From Sporomusaceae bacterium UBA7701 (GTDB taxonomy: Bacteria; Bacillota; Negativicutes; Sporomusales; UBA7701): a stretch of DNA of 29,845 bases. The notes under the pieces are model-generated. The model saw only the letters and a program-made list of their open reading frames with translations, made no database searches and was not told where the DNA came from. Position numbers and translations under genes: made by a program. This document shows positions 1 through 6,718 of the stretch, in pieces (the stretch's first letter is position 1; the number at the start of each line of letters is the position of its first letter). The stretch spans positions 1 through 29,845 of the forward strand of contig DLGF01000003.1 in assembly GCA_002482545.1 (NCBI GenBank). Reading direction: 5' to 3'.

Positions 1-72
1 AATGATGAAATGGCGGACGCAAACCAGCAAGTCGTTAATATTGTCAAAAAGGTAAATGCTGAAGCGAATTAA
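1..72 (+). CDS. 3' end of an unidentified gene (partial)
   Basis: The first 24 codons are open in frame 1 and end in TAA at 70-72. The 23 visible residues are polar and helical, with small and hydrophobic residues spaced as in a coiled coil. That is too little to identify the product. A helical tail of a chemotaxis-type or other cytoplasmic protein is possible, but nothing shows it. The gene begins outside the window. Confidence 0.5.
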   Translation, partial: NDEMADANQQVVNIVKKVNAEAN

Positions 73-84
73 CCGCTGCGCTTG

Positions 85-105
85 CGGGGCCGTCGACAAG
101 CCCCG
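85..105 (+). terminator. Weak hairpin after the partial gene
   Basis: CGGGGC at 85-90 can pair with GCCCCG at 100-105 around a 9-nt loop, just after the stop at 72. No T-run follows, so it is a poor intrinsic terminator and may not function as one. Confidence 0.25.
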
Positions 106-110
106 GGCGA

Positions 111-140
111 TTGTAAGGTCGCCTTCGGCCATGCTATAAT
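111..140 (+). promoter_or_regulatory. Sigma-A promoter of the HAD-Nudix transcript
   Basis: TTGTAA at 111-116 and TATAAT at 135-140 are 18 bp apart. The -10 is preceded by TGC, giving an extended -10. Transcription would start near 147, placing the whole ykkC-type leader in the mRNA. Confidence 0.7.
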
Positions 141-161
141 AATCTAAAAAATAGTATTTTA

Positions 162-317
162 CCAAGCTTGGATAGGTAGCTGGGGTTCCGCCTTATGAAA
201 GGGCCGCGACCGAGCGCTACAGCCCGCTTTGCGGGGGCACCTATTGGCACAAAAAGCCCGAGGGGGATAGCTTGGCGTATTAAGTGCGCCAAGACGTCCG
301 CCCGGGCTTGTTTTTTT
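162..317 (+). promoter_or_regulatory. ykkC-family riboswitch with intrinsic terminator, probably subtype 2c (nucleoside diphosphate)
   Basis: The leader carries the ykkC hallmarks in order: GGGGTTCCG (182-190), CCGAG after a small hairpin (210-214), and AAAAAGCCCG (251-260). Supporting helices are visible: CCAAGCT 162-168 with AGCTTGG 269-275 (P1), GTAGC 176-180 with GCTAC 216-220, CCTT/AAGG at 191-202, and CCCGC/GCGGG at 223-235. The conserved AAGCCCG is also the 5' arm of a terminator whose 3' arm is CCCGGGCTT (301-309), followed by seven T (311-317). An inner hairpin sits at 271-293. Ligand binding in P1 would therefore block termination, giving an ON switch. Subtype 1 senses guanidine, 2a ppGpp, 2b PRPP, and 2c ADP/dADP/CDP/dCDP. 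Subtype 2c is the one known upstream of nucleotide hydrolase genes, and the Nudix domain downstream is the reason for that choice. The family call is firmer than the subtype. Confidence 0.65.
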
Positions 318-331
318 GGGGAGGAATGGTT

Positions 332-1570
332 ATGATCGCCGATCAATATGAAGTTTTTCTGTTTGACCTCGATGGCGTGATTTATCTCGGCGAGCGGGCT
401 TTGCCGGGGAGCCGGGCATGCATCGGCAGGCTGCGGGAGCTCGGTAAGAAAGTCTATTTTCTGACGAATGATCCGCGGCCGACCCGGCAAGAACTGAGCG
501 ACCGCCTGACGGCTATGGGAATACCGGCGGCCCGGGAGGAGATCGTCGCCGCCGGGTGGGCTACCGCCGGTTATCTGGCGGAGAACGGTATTTCCCGCGC
601 TTTTGTGATTGGCACGGAGGGGCTTTTCAGCGAGCTGAGGTCCCAAGGCATTGCCATAAACGCCGGCGGCGACTGCCAGGCCGTTGTCATCGGCTACGAC
701 GAAGGAGCGACCTTCGGGCAGCTTCAGCAGGCCGTGAGCTATATCGATAGAGGCGCGCGGTTCATCGCCACCAATGCCGACCCGTCGTTTCCGGGGCCGG
801 ACGGGCGGCGCGCCGCGACCGGAGCCGTCGTGGCGGCGGTGCGGGCGGCCAGCGGGAAGAGCCCCATCGTGATCGGCAAGCCCGGCCCGCAGCTTTTCCG
901 GGCGGCCATGCGGGGCGTTGCCCCAGGCACGCCGACCGTGATGATCGGGGATACCCCGGAAACCGACATATTGGGGGCCCACCGGCAGGGGATGGATGCC
1001 ATACTGGTGGCCAAGGGCCGGCGCCCTTTCCCGCTCAAGCGGGACTACCGGCGGCCCGACGCGGTGATCCCCGACCTGGCGGCCTTGTTCGCCCCGCGCC
1101 GCAGCGTGCGGCGGTGGCGGCAGCCGGCCTTTCCCTGGCCGGACAGCATCCGGGCGGGCGTGGCGGCGGTTTTGCTTAACGGCCAAAACGAGGTGCTGCT
1201 GGTGAAACGCAACGATAACGGCCTGTGGAGCCTCCCGTCGGGGCACGTCGAGATCGGCGAAACGGTCGCGGAAGCCATTCGAAGAGAGCTGCGGGAGGAA
1301 ACGGGCTTGACCGTGGACGTCCAACGCTTGATCGGGGTGTACTCGGATCCCGTATCGCAGGTTTTTGCCTATCCGTCCGGCGACGTTGCCCACTTTATCA
1401 CGCTGTGCTTTTTGTGCCGGGCCGCGGGGGGCGAATTGCGGGCCGACAGGAAGGAAATCGGCCAAGCGGCCTTCTTTGCCTTGGATCGACTGCCGGCCGG
1501 CATCATGAACATGCACCCGCGCTGGCTGGCCGACGCCCTAGCCGGCCAGGCCGCCGCCTACATCCGGTGA
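332..1570 (+). CDS. HAD-superfamily phosphatase (NagD-like, class IIA) fused to a Nudix hydrolase
   Basis: The protein has 412 residues and two catalytic domains. Residues 1-250 form a NagD-type HAD phosphatase: motif I with D12 and D14, motif II T45-N46, motif III K183, and motif IV G206-D207 with D212, plus a cap domain between II and III. Residues 275-405 form a Nudix domain with a complete box (G304, E310, R318-E319, E322-E323, G325). The HAD part should remove a phosphate from a small phosphorylated substrate. The Nudix part should cleave a nucleoside diphosphate linked to a group X. The exact substrates cannot be read. The start is ATG 332, because GGGGAGG (318-324) lies 7 nt upstream; the ATG at 326 is too close to it. 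The riboswitch leader suggests induction when nucleotide metabolism is disturbed. The fusion implies sequential hydrolysis of a nucleotide derivative, which is inference. Confidence 0.9.
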   Translation: MIADQYEVFLFDLDGVIYLGERALPGSRACIGRLRELGKKVYFLTNDPRPTRQELSDRLTAMGIPAAREEIVAAGWATAGYLAENGISRAFVIGTEGLFSELRSQGIAINAGGDCQAVVIGYDEGATFGQLQQAVSYIDRGARFIATNADPSFPGPDGRRAATGAVVAAVRAASGKSPIVIGKPGPQLFRAAMRGVAPGTPTVMIGDTPETDILGAHRQGMDAILVAKGRRPFPLKRDYRRPDAVIPDLAALFAPRRSVRRWRQPAFPWPDSIRAGVAAVLLNGQNEVLLVKRNDNGLWSLPSGHVEIGETVAEAIRRELREETGLTVDVQRLIGVYSDPVSQVFAYPSGDVAHFITLCFLCRAAGGELRADRKEIGQAAFFALDRLPAGIMNMHPRWLADALAGQAAAYIR

Positions 1571-1576
1571 AAAACG

Positions 1577-1606
1577 AAAAAGTTCCATTGCGGCAAAATG
1601 GCTTTT
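1577..1606. terminator. Possible bidirectional terminator between convergent genes
   Basis: CCATT (1585-1589) pairs with AATGG (1597-1601). The stem is flanked by an A-run on the left and CTTTT on the right, so it could end transcripts from both sides. The stem is short and it overlaps the stop codon of the zinc-ribbon gene. Confidence 0.4.
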
Positions 1607-1895
1607 ACCGTCGATTCAGCTTATTGAAACAATCCCTGCAGTATACGGGGCGAGCGCCGCTAGGACGGAAGGGAACCTGGGTTTTTGCGCCGCACTCAGC
1701 GCAGATCGCCTCGAACATTTCCCTTTCGGGCCGGCCATTACCGCCAGCTCGCTCTTGACGCCTGCGGGCCCGGCACGCGGGACAACGGCTGGGATTGTTT
1801 GTAAAACCCTTTTCCGCAAAAAACTCCTGCTCCGATGCCGTGAACACGAATTCGGCACCGCAGTCACGGCAAATCAGCGTTTTGTCCTGAAACAC
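1605..1895 (-). CDS. Small zinc-ribbon protein (two CxxC pairs in each half)
   Basis: This is a 96-residue protein with four CxxC pairs: C9/C12 with C38/C41 in the N-terminal half, and C65/C68 with C86/C89 in the C-terminal half. It matches the small zinc-ribbon proteins of Firmicutes with a CxxC...CPxCR core, whose role is not established. Translation starts at GTG 1895, with AAGGAGGA (1903-1910) 7 nt upstream. It is transcribed divergently from the Fur-family gene, from a promoter whose start region carries two copies of the palindrome also found at znuA. The likely reading is a zinc-responsive zinc-binding protein. The fold call rests on Cys spacing; the regulation is inference. Confidence 0.8.
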   Translation of the reverse strand: MFQDKTLICRDCGAEFVFTASEQEFFAEKGFTNNPSRCPACRARRRQERAGGNGRPEREMFEAICAECGAKTQVPFRPSGARPVYCRDCFNKLNRR

Positions 1896-1929
1896 GATAG
1901 ACTCCTCCTTAGCGACGGATTAATGTTAA

Positions 1930-1956
1930 TAATAATATTACTAAATAATATTATTA
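1930..1956. promoter_or_regulatory. Two adjacent Zur-like operator boxes
   Basis: TAATAATATTACTA (1930-1943) is followed by AAATAATATTATTA (1943-1956). Both are near-perfect palindromes built on AATAATATTATT, the same core as upstream of znuA. They lie just downstream of the predicted start of the zinc-ribbon transcript (about 1958, minus strand), a repressing position. Confidence 0.55.
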
Positions 1957-1964
1957 TTAATTAC

Positions 1965-1992
1965 AGTATAGCACCAAATTTCTTCCAGTCAA
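1965..1992 (-). promoter_or_regulatory. Promoter of the zinc-ribbon gene
   Basis: On the minus strand TTGACT (1992-1987) and TATACT (1970-1965) are 16 bp apart. TG one base upstream of the -10 makes it an extended -10. Transcription would start near 1958, directly at the operator boxes. Confidence 0.6.
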
Positions 1993-2033
1993 GGAAGGAG
2001 TTATCCATCCATTTTAAATTTGATTTCCAGGTA

Positions 2034-2082
2034 TTGCTTATTGAGGTGTAAATAGGTAAAATATTAAATAGGAATAATCTTA
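2034..2082 (+). promoter_or_regulatory. Probable promoter of the zur-znuCB operon, with a weak operator-like box
   Basis: TTGCTT (2034-2039) and TAAAAT (2057-2062) are 17 bp apart, giving a start near 2069. TAGGAATAATCTTA (2069-2082) matches 11 of 14 positions of the TARTAAWATTAYTA consensus, so autoregulation is possible but weakly supported. Confidence 0.45.
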
Positions 2083-2109
2083 ATTAAAAAAGCTGTAGGA
2101 AGAGCGATT

Positions 2110-2568
2110 ATGAACGAAATCATAACGTTTCTCAGAGAAAAAGATTGCCGGGTTACCACGCAGCGGAAAGCGATTCTTGAGTCGCTCGCAAAATGCGGCC
2201 AGTTCTTTTCCGCCCAACAGGTGTTTGACAAAGTGAAACGGGCGCACCCGGATATGAGCTTTGACACGATTTATCGTAACCTGAACTTGTTCAGCGCGTT
2301 TGGCATCCTTCAGCAAATCCATCTTCCCAAGGGGGACGGAAGTGTTTTTGAAATTACGGCGTCGCCGCACCCCCATTTGGTATGTCTCAGTTGCGGTAAG
2401 ATCCGGTGCGTGGACAATGAACTTGTCGATCTGACTGTTTTAAATGAGGCCGTAGGGTCAGGGTTTATAATCTGCAGATATTCCCTCGAATTTTACGGCT
2501 ATTGTTCGGCATGCAGACCTGCCCGGCGAGCAGCGGGAGGAGGGAAAGAGGCTGATGTATGCATTTGA
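2110..2568 (+). CDS. zur: Fur-family metalloregulator, probably the zinc uptake repressor Zur
   Basis: The protein has 152 residues with the Fur architecture: an N-terminal winged helix (about 1-80, including the TQRKAIL and DTIYRNLNLF segments) and a C-terminal metal-binding dimerisation domain. H87 and H89, C92-x2-C95 and C132-x2-C135 are present; the two CxxC pairs form the structural zinc site of the family. The last 14 nt overlap the znuC start, so the two genes are translationally coupled. Being cotranscribed with a zinc ABC transporter makes Zur the best reading. Fur and PerR belong to the same family and cannot be excluded from sequence alone. Likely targets are the boxes at 1930, 4178 and 9109. 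Confidence 0.85.
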   Translation: MNEIITFLREKDCRVTTQRKAILESLAKCGQFFSAQQVFDKVKRAHPDMSFDTIYRNLNLFSAFGILQQIHLPKGDGSVFEITASPHPHLVCLSCGKIRCVDNELVDLTVLNEAVGSGFIICRYSLEFYGYCSACRPARRAAGGGKEADVCI

Positions 2569-3304
2569 ACTGGAAGATGTGATGTTTGCGTATCCCAACA
2601 ATATCGTGCTGGACCGGCTTAATTTTAAAGTGGAGCTGGGCGATTTCGTCGCGATGATCGGCCCCAACGGAGCGGGTAAATCGACGGTGCTGAAGCTGTG
2701 TGTCGGCTTGTTGCGGCCGATATCCGGACAGGTAAAGATCCTCGGAGAACCGGTCGCCGCGTTTCGGAATTGGCAACGGATCGCTTATGTTTCGCAAAAT
2801 CCTTTGCGGGAACGCAGTTTTCCGGCGACTGTCGCCGAGGTTGTCGCAATGGGCAGGGTCGCCGCGTTGGGAATGGGGCGCGATATCCGGAAGGAAGACC
2901 GGGAAATCATCCGGCAGTCGCTGGAATGGGTCGGGATGTACGAGCACAGGCGGGATATAATCGGCCGGCTTTCCGGCGGCCAGCAGCAGCGGGTCATGAT
3001 TGCCCGCGCATTGGCCGCCCAAGCCGCGATTTTAGTGCTGGACGAACCTACGGCCGGTATCGACAGTGCGGCGACAGACGCCATTTATGCGTTGCTGCGG
3101 AAGCTGAATAGCAGTCTGGAGACTACGATCGTAGTCGTATCCCATGACGTGGAGGGTATCGCCCAATATGCCGGTAAAGTGATCAAAATAAATAAGGGGG
3201 CTGAGTATTACGGCAGTTCAGAAACGTTTCGGAAACCCGGGATATGTCCGAAGAATAAAGGCCGTGAGCCGAGCGACGCTGTAGGAGATGGAAGTCATGC
3301 CTGA
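2555..3304 (+). CDS. znuC: Zinc/manganese ABC transporter ATP-binding protein
   Basis: This 249-residue ATPase has Walker A GPNGAGKST (36-44), signature LSGGQ (139-143), Walker B with D163-E164, and the switch His at H197. It powers metal import with the permease encoded next. The start ATG 2555 has GGAGGAGGG upstream and lies inside the end of zur. Its last 8 nt overlap the likely permease start at 3297. The neighbouring ZnuA-type binding protein and Fur-family regulator make zinc the most likely substrate. The ABC-3 group also transports manganese, so specificity is inferred. Confidence 0.92.
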   Translation: MYAFELEDVMFAYPNNIVLDRLNFKVELGDFVAMIGPNGAGKSTVLKLCVGLLRPISGQVKILGEPVAAFRNWQRIAYVSQNPLRERSFPATVAEVVAMGRVAALGMGRDIRKEDREIIRQSLEWVGMYEHRRDIIGRLSGGQQQRVMIARALAAQAAILVLDEPTAGIDSAATDAIYALLRKLNSSLETTIVVVSHDVEGIAQYAGKVIKINKGAEYYGSSETFRKPGICPKNKGREPSDAVGDGSHA

Positions 3305-4121
3305 AGTTTTCCAGTTTGATTTTATGCAACGGGCGTTTATCGCCGGGATATCGATCGGGCTTATTTGCCCTGTCATCGGGATGTTCATCATTATGCGCCG
3401 GCAATCCTTAATCGGGGACGGGCTTGGCCATATTGCCTTCGCAGGTGTTGCCACGGGGTGGCTGCTGGGAATATATCCGGTCATGAGCGCCACCATTTTT
3501 ACCGTGGCCGCGGCTTTGGGCATCGAGGAACTGCGCGCCAGGCGGCCTGCCTTTGCGGATATGATCCTTGCCATCTTTTTCTATACCGGCATGGCGCTGG
3601 CGGTCTTGTTCAGCAGCATGTCCAGAGCGAACAATGTGAATCTGATGAGTTATTTATTCGGCAGCATTGTTACCGTCAATCTCCTGGACGTTCAAGTCAT
3701 TGTAGGGCTGGCGGCAGTTGTTTTGCTCGTCATGCGCCATATTTTCAAGGAACTGGTGTTTACGACGTTTGACGAGGAGGCTGCCGTTGTAAGCGGTTTG
3801 CCGGTGCGGAAGATCAATCTGGTCATTGCGCTTCTTACCGCTTTGACCGTTTCTATTTCCATGCGGATCGTGGGAGTCTTATTGGTGGCTGCCCTTATGA
3901 TTGTGCCGGTTGCAGCCAGCCTGCAAATTTCGGCGGGCTTTCGAAACACGATTGTAAATGCGGTGCTTATTTCCGAGGTATCGGTCGTAAGCGGCCTGGT
4001 AGGTTCTTTTTATCTCAACCTCGCATCCGGCGGGACCATTGTGCTCAGCGCTGTTTTTCTATTTATCCTGTCATTTGGGCTGAGGCAGGCTGTTCTTGAC
4101 CGGTATCGCGCGGCAAAATGA
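3297..4121 (+). CDS. znuB: Zinc/manganese ABC transporter permease (ABC-3 family)
   Basis: The 274-residue integral membrane protein has about eight hydrophobic helices and the features of ABC-3 permeases, including the conserved MRRQSLIGDGLGHIAFAG segment near the N-terminus and the cytoplasmic loop after EEAAVVSG that contacts the ATPase. I chose ATG 3297 because AGGAG (3283-3287) is 9 nt upstream; the earlier ATG at 3288 touches that site. It is coupled to znuC by an 8-nt overlap. The operon appears to end here, since znuA has its own promoter 23 nt downstream. Confidence 0.92.
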   Translation: MPEVFQFDFMQRAFIAGISIGLICPVIGMFIIMRRQSLIGDGLGHIAFAGVATGWLLGIYPVMSATIFTVAAALGIEELRARRPAFADMILAIFFYTGMALAVLFSSMSRANNVNLMSYLFGSIVTVNLLDVQVIVGLAAVVLLVMRHIFKELVFTTFDEEAAVVSGLPVRKINLVIALLTALTVSISMRIVGVLLVAALMIVPVAASLQISAGFRNTIVNAVLISEVSVVSGLVGSFYLNLASGGTIVLSAVFLFILSFGLRQAVLDRYRAAK

Positions 4122-4143
4122 AAATATAAGCCGGATGGCCCTC

Positions 4144-4172
4144 TTGACATGGGAAAAAATGGGATGTACAAT
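4144..4172 (+). promoter_or_regulatory. Strong sigma-A promoter of znuA
   Basis: TTGACA (4144-4149) and TACAAT (4167-4172) are 17 bp apart. Transcription would begin near 4179. Operator palindromes follow immediately, so full-strength expression is expected only when the repressor is off. Confidence 0.8.
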
Positions 4173-4177
4173 TCAAT

Positions 4178-4207
4178 TAGTAAAATTACTATTTAATAAT
4201 ATTATTA
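4178..4207. promoter_or_regulatory. Tandem Zur-like operator boxes at znuA
   Basis: TAGTAAAATTACTA (4178-4191) has perfect 6-bp arms. TAATAATATTATTA (4194-4207) is a perfect 14-bp palindrome. They sit between the predicted transcription start and the ribosome binding site of znuA, and define the consensus TARTAAWATTAYTA with the sites at 1930 and 9111. Binding by the neighbouring Fur-family protein is inferred. Confidence 0.65.
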
Positions 4208-4223
4208 GTTGGAGGGAGAAAAA

Positions 4224-5132
4224 ATGCGAAAAAGGTTGTTCGGTATTCTTTGCTTGACTCTGCTGATGGTTGTATTTACGTCCGGTCTTGGTTTGGCGGC
4301 CAAGCCCACGATTGTCACAACCATTTATCCGCTCTACGATTTTACCAAGCAGGTGGTCGGGGATAAGGCCGATGTGGCGCTGTTGGTCCCGGCGGGCGCG
4401 GAACCTCACGACTGGGAACCCGCACCGGCCGACATGATCAAGATCAAGAACGCCAAAATGTTTGTTTATAACGGGGCGGGCATGGAGGAATGGATCGATA
4501 AGCTCCAGGGCTCTGTCCTGAAGGGGAAAAAAGTGGTCAAGGCTTCCGACTATGTGAATGTGCTTGCCGCTCAGTTTACCGAGGAAGGGGAGCCGGCCCC
4601 GGCCGGTATTAGCGATCCGCATATTTGGTTAGACCCGGTCAATGCTCAGGCTATCGTGCAGGGCATCGCCGATGCGGTTTCGGCCATGGACCCGGCTAAC
4701 GGCAGCTACTATAAAAGCAACGCCAGTCATTACATAGCCGAGCTTCAGGCGCTGGATCAAGAGTATCAAATCCTCGGCAATGCGCCCCGGAAGCAGATTG
4801 TCACCTCGCATGCGGCATTTGCCTATATGGCCAAACGGTACGGGCTGCAGCAGGTAGCGATCATGGGGCTGGCGCCGGACGCCGAGCCGACGCCACAGCG
4901 GATGGCGGAAGTCATCCGTTATGTGAAAGCGAATGGAATCCGCTATATTTTCTTTGAAACCCTGGTCAGCCCGAAGTTATCCGAGGTCATCGCCAGTGAA
5001 GCCGGGGCGCAGACCCTGGTGCTGAATCCCATCGAGGGCTTGACTGATGAAGAAATCGCCCAGGGAGCGAACTACATTACCGAAATGAGAATGAACTTAA
5101 CTAACCTGAAAATAGCGCTTGGGGTTAATTAA
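4224..5132 (+). CDS. znuA: Periplasmic zinc-binding protein of the ABC transporter
   Basis: This 302-residue cluster A-I solute-binding protein has an N-terminal signal peptide (charged start, hydrophobic core, cleavage near GLAA). Metal ligands are visible in the usual order: His in AEPHDWEP, His in SDPHIWLDP, His in TSHAAFAY, and an acidic residue in the C-terminal lobe. No His-rich loop is present. There is no lipobox Cys, unlike monoderm Firmicutes where such proteins are lipoproteins; this fits a free periplasmic protein in a diderm. The start is ATG 4224, with GGAGGGAG (4211-4218) 5 nt upstream. It is a separate unit from znuCB with its own promoter and operators. Confidence 0.9.
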   Translation: MRKRLFGILCLTLLMVVFTSGLGLAAKPTIVTTIYPLYDFTKQVVGDKADVALLVPAGAEPHDWEPAPADMIKIKNAKMFVYNGAGMEEWIDKLQGSVLKGKKVVKASDYVNVLAAQFTEEGEPAPAGISDPHIWLDPVNAQAIVQGIADAVSAMDPANGSYYKSNASHYIAELQALDQEYQILGNAPRKQIVTSHAAFAYMAKRYGLQQVAIMGLAPDAEPTPQRMAEVIRYVKANGIRYIFFETLVSPKLSEVIASEAGAQTLVLNPIEGLTDEEIAQGANYITEMRMNLTNLKIALGVN

Positions 5133-5209
5133 GTTAGATCGTCAGGTCATTACCTGATGTTCGGGCAGAGCCGATATTACTGCCGGGCAGTTTTGTAATT
5201 CGGCAGAGT

Positions 5210-5250
5210 GGACAAAAGACGCTGACTGGCTGGTCAAGCGTCTTTTGTCC
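5210..5250 (+). terminator. Long perfect hairpin downstream of znuA
   Basis: GGACAAAAGACGCT (5210-5223) pairs without mismatch with AGCGTCTTTTGTCC (5237-5250), and the loop can extend the stem by three more pairs. The downstream bases are G-rich instead of a T-run, so it may be a stabilising or processing hairpin. It lies 78 nt after the znuA stop. The rest of 5133-5352 holds only a small hairpin (TCAGGT/ACCTGA at 5142-5157) and no gene I can support. Confidence 0.45.
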
Positions 5251-5352
5251 GGCAAGGTTTTGCGAGATCGGCGATTTTCCCGACAAGCAAGATTATAGAA
5301 GTGTTTAAAATATGTTTTTTAAAAAGAGGTCAATCCAGAGGCGAATCATATA

Positions 5353-5511
5353 TTGGATACGGTGGTTTGGGCCGGCATCGGCGTACTGGCAATCGGCTGC
5401 ATTGCCTATTTAAGCTGGAAGAGCATTCATGGAAAGGCAGGTTGCGGTTGCGGCGGTGGCGGAGCTTGCCATGGAAATGGTCATTGTCACTGCAAGGACA
5501 ATGACCTATAG
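5353..5511 (+). CDS. FeoB-associated-type Cys-rich membrane protein
   Basis: A 52-residue ORF starts with TTG 5353 and ends at TAG 5509-5511. It has one transmembrane helix (about residues 3-23) followed by a short Lys-containing stretch and a tail with six Cys and several Gly and His. This is the layout of the FeoB-associated Cys-rich membrane proteins that accompany ferrous iron transporters. No feoB lies in the window. AGAGG at 5337-5341 is an acceptable but weak ribosome binding site. Metal binding by the Cys/His tail is likely; its role beside zinc and TonB-type genes is unknown. A hairpin terminator follows. Confidence 0.65.
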   Translation: MDTVVWAGIGVLAIGCIAYLSWKSIHGKAGCGCGGGGACHGNGHCHCKDNDL

Positions 5512-5567
5512 CGGCGCCGGCGGTATGGGACCGGTCGACAGCTAAATTCAGATAGCTCGATTTAGAG

Positions 5568-5604
5568 GTATGAAACGTCACTCGGCGTGATGTTTCATAC
5601 TTTT
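5568..5604 (+). terminator. Rho-independent terminator
   Basis: GTATGAAACGTCAC (5568-5581) pairs with GTGATGTTTCATAC (5587-5600) over 14 bp with one G-U pair and a 5-nt loop, followed by TTTT. It ends the Cys-rich protein transcript and lies 27 nt before exbB. Confidence 0.8.
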
Positions 5605-5630
5605 AGTTCGTGGGGCGGAGGTTGGAAAAA

Positions 5631-6266
5631 GTGGAATTGTTCAGTCATGCCATTGCAATATTTTTTAAAGGCGGCCTAGTTATGTGGCCGTTACTGCTAT
5701 GCTCAGTCATGGTTGTCGCCATTGCCATAGAACGGGGCCTGTATTTCCGGCATGCGCGGAGTGACGTAAAAGGACTGCAGGCGATGTTGGATGACCAGCT
5801 AAAAATGGGAAACTGGGAAAAGGCCGGAGAAATCTGCGAGCGGTCCCGAGGGATTCCGGCGGACATGATGGCGCAAGCCTTGCGGCGGCCGTTTGAAGAC
5901 CGCCTGCAGTTGGAACAAACGATGGATGGTCTAGCAGCAATAGCTGTCACTGATTTGCGACACCGCTTGGCGTACCTGGATACCATCGTGACCCTCGCGC
6001 CGCTGCTCGGGCTGTTGGGAACCGTGACGGGCATGATTCAATCGTTTAGCGTGCTTACCATCCAAGGGGGGCAGCAGCTGGTGATTACCGGCGGAGTGGG
6101 CGAAGCCCTGATCGCCACGGCAACGGGCTTATGTGTAGCTATTTTGGCGCTGGTCACGCACAGCTATTTTTCGCACCGCGCCGACACGGCGATTTCCGAT
6201 ATGGAGCGAATCGCAAGCTATGTGCTAAGCGCCATTCCGCGGAGGTCGCGGCATGAAGCTCAGTAG
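5631..6266 (+). CDS. exbB: ExbB/TolQ-family proton channel protein
   Basis: The 211-residue inner-membrane protein has three helices in the family pattern: one near residues 12-32, then a cytoplasmic loop, then helices around 120-145 (APLLGLLGTVTGMIQSF, the conserved signature) and 155-180 (GEALIATATGLCVAI). With ExbD it forms a proton-driven motor that transmits energy to a TonB-type protein. The GTG at 5631 is chosen as start because GGAGG (5617-5621) is 9 nt upstream; the possible GTG at 5610 lacks a site. Its end overlaps exbD by 14 nt. Confidence 0.9.
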   Translation: MELFSHAIAIFFKGGLVMWPLLLCSVMVVAIAIERGLYFRHARSDVKGLQAMLDDQLKMGNWEKAGEICERSRGIPADMMAQALRRPFEDRLQLEQTMDGLAAIAVTDLRHRLAYLDTIVTLAPLLGLLGTVTGMIQSFSVLTIQGGQQLVITGGVGEALIATATGLCVAILALVTHSYFSHRADTAISDMERIASYVLSAIPRRSRHEAQ

Positions 6267-6660
6267 GCTGCGCAGCCGGAATCCGCCGAAGATCATGATT
6301 ATTCCCATGATCGATATTATCTTTTTCTTGTTGGTCTTTTTTATGATGAGCACCCTCTATATGGTTGAACAAAATACGCTTTCCGTAGCCCTGCCGCCGG
6401 CGTCGTCAGCCCAAGCGAGCCAGGCTTCGTTCGCGACGATTACGATTACAGCCCAGGCCAATATTATCTTCACCCGGGAAGAAATCCCCCCGGAATTATT
6501 GGCGGCTCGCATTCAGGCCGAGCTTTTGCGCGACCCGGAAACCGCGTTTATCCTGCGAGGCGACCGTCAGGTTGAATATGGCAAGGTTATTGGCATATTG
6601 GATGAACTTAAAAAGGCCGGCGTACGGAAAATCACGGTGGCCACTGAATTAAAGCGCTAA
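6253..6660 (+). CDS. exbD: ExbD/TolR-family protein
   Basis: The 135-residue protein has a short cytoplasmic N-terminus, a single transmembrane helix (about 15-33) with the essential Asp at D21 in MIDIIFFLLVFF, and a periplasmic ExbD domain. D21 is the expected proton-carrying residue inside the ExbB channel. The start codon lies within the end of exbB, indicating coupled translation in stoichiometric production. Confidence 0.9.
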   Translation: MKLSRLRSRNPPKIMIIPMIDIIFFLLVFFMMSTLYMVEQNTLSVALPPASSAQASQASFATITITAQANIIFTREEIPPELLAARIQAELLRDPETAFILRGDRQVEYGKVIGILDELKKAGVRKITVATELKR

Positions 6661-6718
6661 AGAATAGCGGTGCAACACGTAATTGTTTAGCGAACTTAGC
6701 GATTTTGGAGATGATGGC

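Noticed and set aside
134..1516. A 460-residue open frame on the minus strand
   Set aside because: It is antisense to the HAD-Nudix gene, whose catalytic motifs are complete. The minus-strand product is rich in Arg, Pro and His and has no recognisable domain.
5301..5504. A 67-residue frame starting at 5301
   Set aside because: The overlapping frame from 5353 encodes a recognisable helix plus Cys-rich tail; this one is Arg/Trp-rich with no features.
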